From Halanaerobiaceae bacterium (GTDB lineage Bacteria > Bacillota > Halanaerobiia > Halanaerobiales > Halarsenatibacteraceae), in assembly GCA_003553485.1 (NCBI GenBank), contig PWEJ01000163.1, forward strand, positions 1 through 56,785: a DNA stretch of 56,785 nucleotides, written 5' to 3'. Each line of letters opens with the position of its first letter. The first letter of the stretch is position 1. The position numbers were made by a program, and so were the translations under genes. A model generated the notes under the pieces. It saw only the letters and a program-made list of their open reading frames with translations. It was not told the DNA's origin and made no database searches. This document shows, one piece after another, positions 32,692 to 41,799 of this stretch.

Positions 32692-35181
32692 TTAGAGCAC
32701 TACATTTACCAGCTTCTTGGGTACCACAATTACTTTTTTCACATCGTCAGAACCGATATATTTTTGCACCTTATCCTGTTTAAGTGCCTCTTCCTTAACC
32801 TCTTCCTGGGAACTATCGGCAGAGACCATCATTCTATCGCGTACTTTTCCATTGATCTGAATGACTATCTCTATCTCATCCCTGGCCAGTGCTTCCTCTT
32901 CATATTCCGGCCAACTGTTTTGGTGGATGCTAAATTCCTGACCCAGCTGTTGCCAGAGCTCTTCTGTTACATGGGGAGCAAAGGGGGCTAGCAACAATAA
33001 TTTATTGGTAAATACCTCAGCTAAAAGCTGATAATTTAATTCTTCTTCAGTTTCTATATATTGATAAACTTCATTGGTAAGCTCCATTAAGGCTGAAATA
33101 GCAGTATTGAAGTTCTGTCTTTCTGCTAAATCCACTGTAACTTTTTTAATTGTCTCATGGAGCTTGCGGTAGAGACCTCGCCCCGCATCAGAGAGACCAG
33201 TTAGCTCCACTTTGCCGGTAGCTTCTTTAACTTCCGTCAGATTCTCCTGTATAACCCGCCAGACTCTGTTAACAAAGCGCTGGAGACCCTCGATTCCTTT
33301 ATTGCTCCACTCCAAATCCTTCTCTGGGGGAGCAGCAAATAGAATGAAAAGTCTGGTGGCATCGGCACCATATTTTTCTAAAATATTGAGGGGGTCCACC
33401 ACATTGCCTTTAGATTTGGACATTTTAGCTCCATCCTTTAAAACCATTCCCTGAGCTAGATAATGGTCAAAGGGCTCATCGGCAGAGGTTAAACCCAAAT
33501 CCCGAGCTACTTTGGTAAAGAAACGGGCATAAAGCAGATGAAGTATGGCATGTTCCACTCCACCTACATAAATATCTACTGGCATCCAGGCATCAACCTT
33601 TTCCTTTAAGAAAGGATCTTCATCGTTATTGGCATCTGTATAACGAAGAAAATACCAGGAGGAATCAACAAAAGTATCCATGGTATCAGTCTCTCTTTTG
33701 GCTGCCCTGTCGCATCGAGGGCAGGAAGTGTTAACAAAATCCTCCACTTTTTTCAAGGGCGATTCCCCTCCTGGAGTCAGCTCCACCTCCTCCGGTAATT
33801 CTACCGGTAATTCCTCTTCTGGAACAGGTACTATGCCACAATCATCGCAATAAACAACAGGTATCGGGGCTCCCCAATAACGCTGGCGTGAGATCAACCA
33901 ATCTTTCAATCTAAAGTTTACTTCTTGCTGGCCTAAGCCTCCCTCTTCTAAGTCTCTAACTATTTTGTCAAAGGCTGAAGCTGAATTCAGGCCATTATAC
34001 TTATCGGAGTTAATTAATATTCCATATTCTTCGAAAGCTTCGTCCTTTTCGGCCACATCCCATTCCTCTTCTCCCTCGGGAATAATTACCTGGCGTACTG
34101 GAATATCATATTTTACAGCAAAATCATAGTCCCGCTGATCATGGGCTGGCACCGCCATGATTGCTCCAGTACCATATCCCATTAAGACATAGTTGGCAAT
34201 AAAAATAGGAATTTCTTCTCCATTCATGGGATTAATGGCTTTAATTCCGGTATCCATGCCTATTTTTTCTGAATCCGGTGAAGTCCTCTCTTCTTCTTCC
34301 TGCTCTTTAACCCGGGCGATAAAATCTTGCAACTCTTCCTTACGGCCAGAGAGCTCCATAAATTTTTCTACCAGAGGATGTTCCGGAGCTAAGACCATAT
34401 AGGTGGCTCCAAAAACGGTATCTGGCCTGGTGGTAAAAACTTCTAGTTCATCCCCGGTGGCAGGAACAGGAAATTTTATCATCGCTCCTTCACTGCGGCC
34501 AATCCAGTTTTTTTGCATCATTTTTACTCTTTCTGGCCATTTTTCTAGCAACTCATGGTCATCCAGCAATTGGTCAGCATAATCCGTTATTTTTAAAAAC
34601 CATTGTTCCAATTGTTTAATTTCTACTTCTGTTTCACAGCGTTCACAGGCCTCATCAACCACCTGTTCATTGGCCAGCACCGTCTCACAACTGGGACACC
34701 AATTTACCGCTGCTTCTTCTCGATAAGCCAGATCATTTTTTAACATCTGCAGGAAAAACCACTGCGTCCAGCGGTAATAATCAGGACTGGCGGTAGTTAC
34801 CTCTCTATCCCAATCATAGCTTAAGCCCAAACTTTTCATCTGTTCTTTCATGGCTGAGATATTATCCCAGGTCCATTTTTTGGGATGAATATTACCGTGT
34901 TCTTTGGCCGCATTTTCAGCCGGCAGACCAAAGGCATCCCAGCCCATGGGGTGAAGCACATTATGGCCAGTCATTCTTTTAAAGCGAGCCATAACATCGC
35001 CTATTGAGTAAACTCTTACATGCCCCATATGTAGACGTCCCGAAGGATAGGGGAACATTTCCAGGGCATAGTAATTTTCGGCTGCAGTATCTTCAGCGGC
35101 CTTGTCCAGTCCTTCTTCCTGCCAGAGATTCTGCCAGTATTTTTCTCGTTCTGCAAAATCAAAGTCATTAACCACTACCAT
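32692..35181 (-). CDS. leuS: Leucyl-tRNA synthetase
   Basis: Class I synthetase of 829 residues charging tRNA-Leu. HIGH box HMGH in SGRLHMGHVRVYS, editing domain with TTRPDT and the LeuRS-specific zinc-like CPSC..CERC knuckle, and KMSKS in DGAKMSKSKGN are all present. The start is ATG 35181 after AGGAGGAG. It is monocistronic, preceded by a leucine T-box leader and followed by a terminator. Confidence 0.97.
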   Translation of the reverse strand: MVVVNDFDFAEREKYWQNLWQEEGLDKAAEDTAAENYYALEMFPYPSGRLHMGHVRVYSIGDVMARFKRMTGHNVLHPMGWDAFGLPAENAAKEHGNIHPKKWTWDNISAMKEQMKSLGLSYDWDREVTTASPDYYRWTQWFFLQMLKNDLAYREEAAVNWCPSCETVLANEQVVDEACERCETEVEIKQLEQWFLKITDYADQLLDDHELLEKWPERVKMMQKNWIGRSEGAMIKFPVPATGDELEVFTTRPDTVFGATYMVLAPEHPLVEKFMELSGRKEELQDFIARVKEQEEEERTSPDSEKIGMDTGIKAINPMNGEEIPIFIANYVLMGYGTGAIMAVPAHDQRDYDFAVKYDIPVRQVIIPEGEEEWDVAEKDEAFEEYGILINSDKYNGLNSASAFDKIVRDLEEGGLGQQEVNFRLKDWLISRQRYWGAPIPVVYCDDCGIVPVPEEELPVELPEEVELTPGGESPLKKVEDFVNTSCPRCDRAAKRETDTMDTFVDSSWYFLRYTDANNDEDPFLKEKVDAWMPVDIYVGGVEHAILHLLYARFFTKVARDLGLTSADEPFDHYLAQGMVLKDGAKMSKSKGNVVDPLNILEKYGADATRLFILFAAPPEKDLEWSNKGIEGLQRFVNRVWRVIQENLTEVKEATGKVELTGLSDAGRGLYRKLHETIKKVTVDLAERQNFNTAISALMELTNEVYQYIETEEELNYQLLAEVFTNKLLLLAPFAPHVTEELWQQLGQEFSIHQNSWPEYEEEALARDEIEIVIQINGKVRDRMMVSADSSQEEVKEEALKQDKVQKYIGSDDVKKVIVVPKKLVNVVL

Positions 35182-35251
35182 CAACTCCTCCTAAATTTTA
35201 GTTTAATCATTAAAATCATATTACTATCTAGCTATAAAACTTTTTCAAAAA

Positions 35252-35470
35252 AACAAAAAACCTCCTCCCAGAACAAGGGACGAGGTATACCCGCGGTACC
35301 ACCCAGCTTGGTTTCAATAAAACCCACTCTCCTTTAACGCAGTCGATACGCCGATAGGTACTTAATTTCCCCACCGGAATTCGAGAACGAGTTCAACTCC
35401 TGCCAGATATCGGTTTTCAGCCTCCCCCGACTCTCTTTGATCCTTTCAGAGCCTACTACTTTCTCTCCTA
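35252..35470 (-). ncRNA. T-box riboswitch of leuS, specifier CUC (Leu)
   Basis: T-box leader in the 388-nt gap 35182-35569. On the minus strand it shows AGAGAGTCGG in stem I, GAA followed by specifier CTC (35389-35391), the T-box TGGTACCGCGG (35291-35301) and a terminator (ACCTCGTCCC with GGGAGGAGGT, one mismatch, then T6GT7; 35260-35286). Uncharged tRNA-Leu should favour antitermination and leuS expression. Confidence 0.93.
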
Positions 35471-35525
35471 ATTTTTTTACTTTATTTTTTTTAGTTCAAA
35501 AATATCATCAAGTATTATCAATTAA

Positions 35526-35555
35526 ATTATAATTAGCTCTACGGTCTATTGTCAA
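35526..35555 (-). promoter_or_regulatory. Sigma-A promoter of leuS leader
   Basis: Minus strand TTGACA, 18-nt spacer, TATAAT, directly behind the rsfS stop codon. Confidence 0.8.
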
Positions 35556-35569
35556 GTATTTTCTCCTTA

Positions 35570-35929
35570 TTAATCCGCTTCTTTTGTTAAAATTTCTTCA
35601 GCATCGGCCCACAACCTCTCAAGATCATAGAAGGACCTTTCCTGTTTGTGAAAAACATGGACGACTACATCTTTATAGTCCAATAAGATCCAGCGTCCGT
35701 GGTTTTTCCCGGCCTGACGATAGGGCTCCAGACCTTGATCAGCAAGTTCATCCTCTATTTCTCTGGCTATGGCCTTCACCTGATTTTCATTATTACCACT
35801 CATAATCACAAAATAATCAGTTACAGTGGTAAGCTCTTCTACTTCTAATACTACCACATTTTGAGCCTTTTTATCTGCTGCCAGTTCGGCGATTTTTTTT
35901 GCTAGATCAACTGACTCAAATTCTGCCAT
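35570..35929 (-). CDS. rsfS: Ribosome silencing factor RsfS
   Basis: A 119-residue RsfS/Iojap-family protein that binds large-subunit protein L14 and blocks subunit joining under nutrient limitation. Typical segments are LTTVTDYFVIMSGN, GRWILLDYKDVVVHVF and ERSFYDLERLW. It overlaps the LCP gene stop by 1 nt and ends the nadD-yqeK-LCP-rsfS operon, a standard Firmicute arrangement. Confidence 0.95.
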   Translation of the reverse strand: MAEFESVDLAKKIAELAADKKAQNVVVLEVEELTTVTDYFVIMSGNNENQVKAIAREIEDELADQGLEPYRQAGKNHGRWILLDYKDVVVHVFHKQERSFYDLERLWADAEEILTKEAD

Positions 35930-37137
35930 TAATCAACTTCACCTACCTCCCCTGTTTCATTATTTAGCATATCCTGACCGACAATTATTTCTAGCCGGTT
36001 ATTATATTCTTCCTCAGAAGAACTTGAGGCCACTATCTGGCCACCTATATATTGCTGAATATTTTTGGCAACTTCTTCAGTCTCCTCGTGAAAATAATGT
36101 ATTTTGGTAGTCTGATAATTATAATGATCTGCATTGGCCAGGCGCTCTACCTGAAAACCATAACGTTCCAGCCTCTCTGCCATTTTCCCTGCCTGACCAG
36201 GGACACCATTGCCATTATAAATAGTCATCTCCACTTCTGTGTTAGTAAAATACTCTTTACTTCTAATTAATTGATCCACCAATAACTCTTTTTCTCTTTC
36301 ATCAGCTATCCAGTAACTGGCATTGTTAATATATTCCGGACTACCTGGCAACATAGCTGTCTCCAATCTTGCCAGATCAAGATCCCGGGCTACATTCAAA
36401 AAGGCCGTGATATCCTGGATTGGTATATCTGTATTAACAGCCCTGATGACTTCCTGGGTAACGGCTGGTATTCTAGTTATAATCTGGGGGCTTAAAACCT
36501 GATCAACTAAGGATTCAATAAACTTTTGTTGTCTGGCCACTCTGCCTATATCACCCTGAGTCTGATCGCGATATCTTACATATTTCAAAGCCTCTTCCCC
36601 GTCTAAGGTCTGCTTTCCCGGAGGGATATCTATAGTTAAGTCCCCTGCTTCATCCTGATAATCTAAATGCTCTTCGACCTCTAACTCCACTCCTCCAAGG
36701 GCGTCAATTATCTTTATGAAGGCATCAAAATCTAAATCTACATGATAATCTATTTCAATATCCAGGAAATCCTCCAGAGTCCGCGATACCAACCTTGGCC
36801 CTCCAAAGGCATAGGAAGCATTTATTCTATTTATACCACGATCTGGAATCTGAACCCGGGTATCACGGGGTACAAAGAGAAGTCCTGCCTCTTTTTCCTC
36901 TATGTCTATGCTGGCAATTATTATAGTATCGGCTCTGCTGATACCATAGTGATCTTCATCATGACCGGTAACGAGAATATTTACTTTAGAACTGGGAAAG
37001 TTATTATTGCTCTGGACTGTAAACTCTGTCCGAAAAATAAAGTCGGTGGTAAAGCCCAGGAAAAAAATTACTAAAAGACCGATGATAAATAACTTACCTT
37101 TTAAAGGAAACTTTTCCCGAGCATATCTTTTCGACAT
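35929..37137 (-). CDS. LytR-CpsA-Psr (LCP) family protein with LytR_C domain
   Basis: A 402-residue membrane-anchored protein: short basic tail, one helix (about residues 14-32), an extracytoplasmic LCP domain (VNILVTGHDED, SRADTIIIASID, VPRDTRVQIP, RYRDQTQGDIGRVARQQ) and a C-terminal LytR_C domain (VEMTIYNGNGVPGQAGKMAERL). LCP proteins transfer undecaprenyl-linked glycopolymers onto peptidoglycan or other acceptors. It lies 1 nt after yqeK in the nad operon. Confidence 0.92.
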   Translation of the reverse strand: MSKRYAREKFPLKGKLFIIGLLVIFFLGFTTDFIFRTEFTVQSNNNFPSSKVNILVTGHDEDHYGISRADTIIIASIDIEEKEAGLLFVPRDTRVQIPDRGINRINASYAFGGPRLVSRTLEDFLDIEIDYHVDLDFDAFIKIIDALGGVELEVEEHLDYQDEAGDLTIDIPPGKQTLDGEEALKYVRYRDQTQGDIGRVARQQKFIESLVDQVLSPQIITRIPAVTQEVIRAVNTDIPIQDITAFLNVARDLDLARLETAMLPGSPEYINNASYWIADEREKELLVDQLIRSKEYFTNTEVEMTIYNGNGVPGQAGKMAERLERYGFQVERLANADHYNYQTTKIHYFHEETEEVAKNIQQYIGGQIVASSSSEEEYNNRLEIIVGQDMLNNETGEVGEVD

Positions 37138-37138
37138 T

Positions 37139-37735
37139 TTATTGCCAACCCCCTAATAATTTATTACGAACAATTATGGTATTAGGGTGAATCACTGCTC
37201 TAGATGCCAGTAGATAATCTATGGTATTATCCAACTGATGTAACAGTGCTTTTTTTAAGTCATCACGGGCTTCTCTTCTTATCTTTTCTATACCTGGATA
37301 ATCGCGGCCAGGTTCAATTTTATCAGCAAGATAAATAATATCCCCTAATTTTTTTCTCTCCAAAGCTGCTATGGTATGAAATCTAATAGCTTTAAGTATA
37401 TCTTCATCGCTAATAGAAAATTTATTTTCTGCTACAGTAGCAGCCGCCGGAGCATGCCATAAGGACAATAGCTTTTTTTCCCAGCAATCCAGCTGCCAGC
37501 GAGAATTTTCCAGCACTGCTTTCAGGCTGGACCGGGACCAGTTTCGACAATAATCATGTAATAATCCTGCTAAATAAGCTTTAGTCTGTAAAGTTTCATC
37601 CCCTTTAGCAAGTTGATGAGCCTCCTTGGCCACCCTTAAACTATGTTGAAAAATTGCTGGCGATAATTTGGAGGCCAATCGCTCCTTAAGCCTATCTTTT
37701 AATTTATTATAGTCCCCTAAGCCGGTATCGGTCAT
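37139..37735 (-). CDS. yqeK: HD-domain nucleotide hydrolase YqeK
   Basis: A 198-residue HD phosphohydrolase like YqeK, which symmetrically hydrolyses diadenosine tetraphosphate (Ap4A). Metal-binding motifs are seen as HSLRVAKEA, AGLLHDYCRN and RFHTIAAL. The start overlaps nadD by 4 nt (ATGA). Confidence 0.92.
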   Translation of the reverse strand: MTDTGLGDYNKLKDRLKERLASKLSPAIFQHSLRVAKEAHQLAKGDETLQTKAYLAGLLHDYCRNWSRSSLKAVLENSRWQLDCWEKKLLSLWHAPAAATVAENKFSISDEDILKAIRFHTIAALERKKLGDIIYLADKIEPGRDYPGIEKIRREARDDLKKALLHQLDNTIDYLLASRAVIHPNTIIVRNKLLGGWQ

Positions 37736-38349
37736 TTTTTCTCCTCTTTACCATATAGATTATTATCAATAATATACTCTCTCACTGCTGGAGGGACAAA
37801 ATAGCGAATACTTTGACCTTTAGCAGCTCTGATTCGAACATCACTTGATGAGATATTTACTAGTACTGAATCTAAAGTTATAATCTGCTGGCGGTAATCT
37901 TTGAAGCGAGATTCCTGGAGCAGTTCCTCAATATCATATCCCGGTCTAGGAGCTACCAGTAGCTTGCTATTAGCCAGAATATATTCGGGATCTTTCCAGG
38001 TGAATATTTCTGCCAGGGAGTCGGCCCCGATAACCAGACCGACTTCTGTGAAGAGCTGCAAAAAATGCTGCAGAGTTTTGGCGGTATAGGAAATACCCTG
38101 GCTTTTAATTTCAAATTGTGATAGAATCAAATTGGGATTATTTGCTATCGCTCTGCGCAACATCTCCAGTCTAGCTTTTATTGGAGTAACCTTAGTGGTG
38201 TTTTTATGAGGTGGTATTTTAGCTGGCATCATCATTAGATATTCACTAGCAAATCTTTCCCGGGCCTGCTCGGCAATCAAAAGATGCCCAATATGGGGAG
38301 GATCGAAGGTTCCTCCAAAAATTATTATTTCCCTATTATTATGCGCCAC
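37732..38349 (-). CDS. nadD: Nicotinate-nucleotide adenylyltransferase
   Basis: A 205-residue NAD biosynthesis enzyme. The nucleotidyltransferase motif GGTFDPPHIGHL is at residues 12-23 and ISSSDVR(I)R near the C-terminus. The start is GTG (VAHNNRE). First gene of the nadD-yqeK-LCP-rsfS operon with a strong promoter just upstream. Confidence 0.95.
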   Translation of the reverse strand: MAHNNREIIIFGGTFDPPHIGHLLIAEQARERFASEYLMMMPAKIPPHKNTTKVTPIKARLEMLRRAIANNPNLILSQFEIKSQGISYTAKTLQHFLQLFTEVGLVIGADSLAEIFTWKDPEYILANSKLLVAPRPGYDIEELLQESRFKDYRQQIITLDSVLVNISSSDVRIRAAKGQSIRYFVPPAVREYIIDNNLYGKEEKK

Positions 38350-38377
38350 CTTATCACCAGCCTAGATACATGATATC

Positions 38378-38406
38378 ATTATATTAAATCCAAAATTATT
38401 TATCAA
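38378..38406 (-). promoter_or_regulatory. Sigma-A promoter of the nadD operon
   Basis: Minus strand TTGATA, 17-nt spacer, TATAAT, about 20-30 nt upstream of the nadD start, in the divergent gap with the carbonic-anhydrase-like gene. Confidence 0.7.
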
Positions 38407-38437
38407 GCATACTAAAATTTTACAGGGAGTGATTACT

Positions 38438-38941
38438 TTGCAAAATAAATTTCTGCAAAAAGAGCCTCAATATCCAAAAAGTGTTTATATTGCCCCTGGA
38501 GTAAGGTTAATTGGCAGCGTGGAAATCGGTGAAAACTCCAGTCTTTGGCCCAATGTGGTAGCCAGAGCTGACATGGATATTATTAAAATTGGAGCTAAAA
38601 CTAATATCCAGGATAACTCCACCCTGCATAATGATTTTTCTACCCCGTTAATCATCGGCAATAATGTAACTGTTGGTCATTCTGCTGTGCTCCATGGCTG
38701 TAATATTTCTGATAATTGTTTAATCGGCATGGGAGCAACGATTTTAAATAATGCTAAGATTGGGGAGTATTCTATAATTGGTGCTGGTGCTTTAGTCCCC
38801 GAAGATACTGAAATCCCACCAGGCAGTCTAGTCATCGGTCTCCCTGGTAAAGTTGTCAGAGAAACAAGTTCTGCTGAGAAAGAAAAAATAAAAAAATCAG
38901 CTGACCACTATTATCAGCTTGCCTGTCAACATCAAAAATAA
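38438..38941 (+). CDS. Gamma-carbonic anhydrase family protein
   Basis: A 167-residue left-handed beta-helix protein with hexapeptide repeats. The metal-ligand histidines are visible in NSTLHND and VGHSAVLHGC, as in gamma-carbonic anhydrases such as YrdA/PaaY. A TTG start at 38438 is preferred, 8 nt after AGGGAG; GTG 38429 overlaps that site. Many members lack proven anhydrase activity. Confidence 0.88.
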   Translation: MQNKFLQKEPQYPKSVYIAPGVRLIGSVEIGENSSLWPNVVARADMDIIKIGAKTNIQDNSTLHNDFSTPLIIGNNVTVGHSAVLHGCNISDNCLIGMGATILNNAKIGEYSIIGAGALVPEDTEIPPGSLVIGLPGKVVRETSSAEKEKIKKSADHYYQLACQHQK

Positions 38942-38949
38942 CAGGTGCT

Positions 38950-39768
38950 TTAGTTATATTGCTCCATAATTACTTCATAGGCATTTTGAATCTCAGAAAA
39001 TTTTTCCTGAGCAGTTTTTACAAATTCATCTGGCAGATCTTTAGCTATTATTCTATCGGGATGGTATTTTTTTACCAATTCCCGATATTTTTTCTTTATT
39101 TCTTTTTTGGTGGCATCCTTTGATAAACCTAAAGTCTTATAAGCCTTTTCCAGCTTTTTTATAGAAGAAGTCCTTGAAGTCCGCTGCCCTGAAGAACGGT
39201 TCTGCCAGGAACCGGCTTGCTGGTTTTGCTCCAATCTGAAGATAATCTCAACCTCTTCTAACAGGTCCTCCTGTTCACTACTCAAGCCTTCATTGGCATC
39301 TCCCAGGCGAATAAGCATTTGATAGACGGACTCTAATATTTCAGGATTATATCCCACTAAAGAAGCTAATTTTTCAGCTACCTGGGATAATACCTGGGGG
39401 TTTTGCCCGGCCTGTTCAAAATAATTTCTGGCCTGTTGAGCAGCCCTCCCCCCCATTCTCAACTGTTGACGGACAAAAAGATTAACAATTTCTTTCTCCT
39501 CTGCTGTTATTGGACCATCAGCTCGGGCAAAGGCTGCTAACAAAGAAAAAAGCTGAGAGAAAAACTCCTGCTGTCTGGCCGCAGTATTATAACCAGGAGA
39601 ACCTCCCTGGTAGCTATAGCCTCCTTGATTATTTCTCCTGCTTCCATAGTATTTTCTAGCTTGATTACCAGATAACCAGTAGCCTATAAGTCCCCCTATA
39701 ATAGCCCCTGGTATATTAAAAAATATCAAACCAACAAAAGCTCCTAAAAACGGCAAACTACAACCCAA
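38950..39768 (-). CDS. djlA: TerB-DnaJ domain membrane protein (DjlA-like)
   Basis: A 272-residue co-chaperone. An N-terminal hydrophobic, Gly-rich helix (about 1-32) is followed by a Gln/Gly/Tyr-rich linker, a TerB-like helical domain (about 65-170: [21 protein letters not shown]) and a C-terminal J domain with [15 protein letters not shown] containing HPD. This is the DjlA arrangement and should stimulate DnaK. The TTG start lies 8 nt after AGGGAGG. Confidence 0.87.
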   Translation of the reverse strand: MGCSLPFLGAFVGLIFFNIPGAIIGGLIGYWLSGNQARKYYGSRRNNQGGYSYQGGSPGYNTAARQQEFFSQLFSLLAAFARADGPITAEEKEIVNLFVRQQLRMGGRAAQQARNYFEQAGQNPQVLSQVAEKLASLVGYNPEILESVYQMLIRLGDANEGLSSEQEDLLEEVEIIFRLEQNQQAGSWQNRSSGQRTSRTSSIKKLEKAYKTLGLSKDATKKEIKKKYRELVKKYHPDRIIAKDLPDEFVKTAQEKFSEIQNAYEVIMEQYN

Positions 39769-40018
39769 AATTAGTACCTCCCTAGTTCTTTTAAACTCTT
39801 TATATATTGATAGCTTATATTGTTCTCAATTTCAGGATAAAAAAAACTCTCTTATCCCTCTTAATATTATAACATATTTGTTTAAATTTCAAAAAAAACT
39901 AATTTGCACTATTTATTTTTTCTTGATATTATTAAAGTGTGGATTTTTTTACTTTTCTGATACTATTATAATCATAATAATATTTATTAGTTCTAACTGC
40001 TATTGGGAGTTGTTAATA

Positions 40019-40282
40019 TTGGTGAAACTTTTCATTAAGCTTATGTTAGCCCTATGGGGCTTCGCTCTTTTTGCCGGTTCTTTTATAGCCATTATTTTTC
40101 TATTAAGCACTGACTTCATTCCCGAGCACTCTCTCATCTATATTTTTGATATTCCTGAAATTATGGCTGAATTTTTGCTGATTATGATTATCATAATCTT
40201 TCTTTTGCTACCAGCCTTAATTCTCCTTGCTGCTCTGCAGATAATTAATTTATTAGAAAAGATAAACCACAGGACAAATTAA
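40019..40282 (+). CDS. Small membrane protein upstream of aminomutase, unknown function
   Basis: An 87-residue protein with two long hydrophobic helices (about residues 5-29 and 47-75). A longer reading from 39878 has no ribosome site and poor composition; TTG 40019, 9 nt after GGGAG, is the likely start (GTG 40022 is the alternative). It precedes the glutamate aminomutase gene by 39 nt and may be co-transcribed. No family recognised. Confidence 0.55.
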   Translation: MVKLFIKLMLALWGFALFAGSFIAIIFLLSTDFIPEHSLIYIFDIPEIMAEFLLIMIIIIFLLLPALILLAALQIINLLEKINHRTN

Positions 40283-40321
40283 GCCTGCTCGTCGCTATAA
40301 ATAAAGGGGGTGAAAGATTAA

Positions 40322-41596
40322 ATGGAAAATAGCTCAAATTCTTTTGAGAAAGAAGCTATTTGCCCAAAAGAAAAAAAGAACCGTGCTTTAGCCCGGGCCC
40401 GGGAATTATCCCGGAAGATTGCTGATTATCAGCAACAATATAAAAAAATACCCAAAGGTAGAGAAAGAGAAGGGGTTTTCTCAGAGCGCAAAAGGAAAAT
40501 TCTATCCTATTTTGCTGCCTCCCAGGAAGACTGGAATAATTGGAAATGGCAGATGCAAAATAGGGTCTCCTCTGTTAAGGTCTTGCAAAATTTTATAGAC
40601 CTCACCCCGGCAGAAGTTGCTGAGATAAAGAATGTAGGGCAGAAATTTCGCTGGTCAATCTCTCCTTATTTTTTAAGTCTTATTGACCCTGATGACAGAA
40701 ATTGTCCCATCGGCAAACAGGCTATACCACAAGCTTTAGAATTAATTGACAATGGGGGAGTTAGAGATCCCATGGCGGAAGAGTTTACCAATCCTGCTGG
40801 TACAGTCATCAGACGTTACCCTGACCGATTGATTGTCAAGCTCACCAATATCTGTGGCATGTTTTGTCGTCACTGTCAACGTCGGCGAGAAATAGGTGAA
40901 GTTGATCAGCATATTGAGCAAGAATTAATAACGGAGTCTATAAATTACATCAAAAATAATAAAGAAATCCGGGATGTTTTATTAACTGGTGGAGATCCCC
41001 TCACTCTCCCAACAACCCAGCTGGAAGAGATAATTAAAAGAGTTCGAGCTATTCCCCAGGTTGAGATTATCAGGATTGGCACCAGAATGCCAATAACCAT
41101 CCCCCAGAGGGTCACTAAAAATTTAGCTAAGATGCTGGCCAAATATCACCCTTTATATATTAATGTCCAGGTCAACCATCCTAAAGAATTGACCAGGGAG
41201 GTTTTTCAAGCCTGTGATCTCTTAACTAAAGAGGGAATTCCCCTGGGAAATCAAGCTGTGTTGTTAAAGGGGATAAACAATGATTATCAAGTAATGCGCT
41301 GCCTCAATCAAGAGTTACTCCAGGCAAGAATAAAACCCTATTATCTTTTTCATGCCAAGCAGGTTATCGGTACTTCTCATTTTCAAACCACTGTCGATGA
41401 AGGCATAGAAATAATGGAGAAATTAAGGGGTTTCACCTCAGGAATGGCTATACCACAATTTATTATAAATGCACCAGGAGGATTGGGAAAAACTCCAGTC
41501 TCGCCTGATTATATAATTTCCCGCGGCCTTAACTACGTTACAATTAGAACCTGGGAAAAAAAAGTAGTTGATTATCCCAATCGACAGTATGATTGA
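40322..41596 (+). CDS. eam: Glutamate 2,3-aminomutase (KamA-family radical SAM enzyme)
   Basis: A 424-residue PLP- and SAM-dependent aminomutase. The radical-SAM cluster is C178, C182, C185 in CGMFCRHC, and the PLP Lys is K390 in APGGLGK. In lysine 2,3-aminomutase two Asp residues (293 and 330) hold the lysine side chain; here the equivalents, with the same 37-residue spacing, are K346 (FHAKQ) and N383 (INAPGG). Lys and Asn at these places mark glutamate 2,3-aminomutase, which makes beta-glutamate. No yodP/ablB acetyltransferase follows. Beta-glutamate is a known compatible solute, fitting a halophile. ATG start behind GGGGG. Confidence 0.87.
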   Translation: MENSSNSFEKEAICPKEKKNRALARARELSRKIADYQQQYKKIPKGREREGVFSERKRKILSYFAASQEDWNNWKWQMQNRVSSVKVLQNFIDLTPAEVAEIKNVGQKFRWSISPYFLSLIDPDDRNCPIGKQAIPQALELIDNGGVRDPMAEEFTNPAGTVIRRYPDRLIVKLTNICGMFCRHCQRRREIGEVDQHIEQELITESINYIKNNKEIRDVLLTGGDPLTLPTTQLEEIIKRVRAIPQVEIIRIGTRMPITIPQRVTKNLAKMLAKYHPLYINVQVNHPKELTREVFQACDLLTKEGIPLGNQAVLLKGINNDYQVMRCLNQELLQARIKPYYLFHAKQVIGTSHFQTTVDEGIEIMEKLRGFTSGMAIPQFIINAPGGLGKTPVSPDYIISRGLNYVTIRTWEKKVVDYPNRQYD

Positions 41597-41627
41597 AGAC
41601 CCACTACTTTAAGCAGAGCTATTTTAT

Positions 41628-41656
41628 TTGACTTTCCTTAACCAGCCTGCTATAAT
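41628..41656 (+). promoter_or_regulatory. Strong sigma-A promoter upstream of aroA
   Basis: TTGACT, 17-nt spacer, TATAAT. A terminator-like hairpin follows only about 20 nt after the predicted start site. Confidence 0.65.
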
Positions 41657-41678
41657 TTTTGGTAACTAATTTTTATTT

Positions 41679-41716
41679 GCTGTCGTCCTAAATAAAAATA
41701 GGACGGCTTTTTTAAT
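41679..41716 (+). terminator. Terminator or attenuator between eam and aroA
   Basis: TCGTCCTA pairs with TAGGACGG around an A-rich loop, followed by CTTTTTTT. It can end eam transcripts and also those from the promoter at 41628. Confidence 0.75.
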
Positions 41717-41799
41717 TTTTCTTTGCTTTAATTTGCGAATTTCATTTTAATGATTATCTTTTTAACATAAAATTAATAAGACCTAGGAGGTTTCAACAA

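Noticed and set aside
40322-41596. Lysine 2,3-aminomutase
   Set aside because: Both lysine-binding Asp residues are replaced by Lys and Asn, and no beta-lysine acetyltransferase gene follows.
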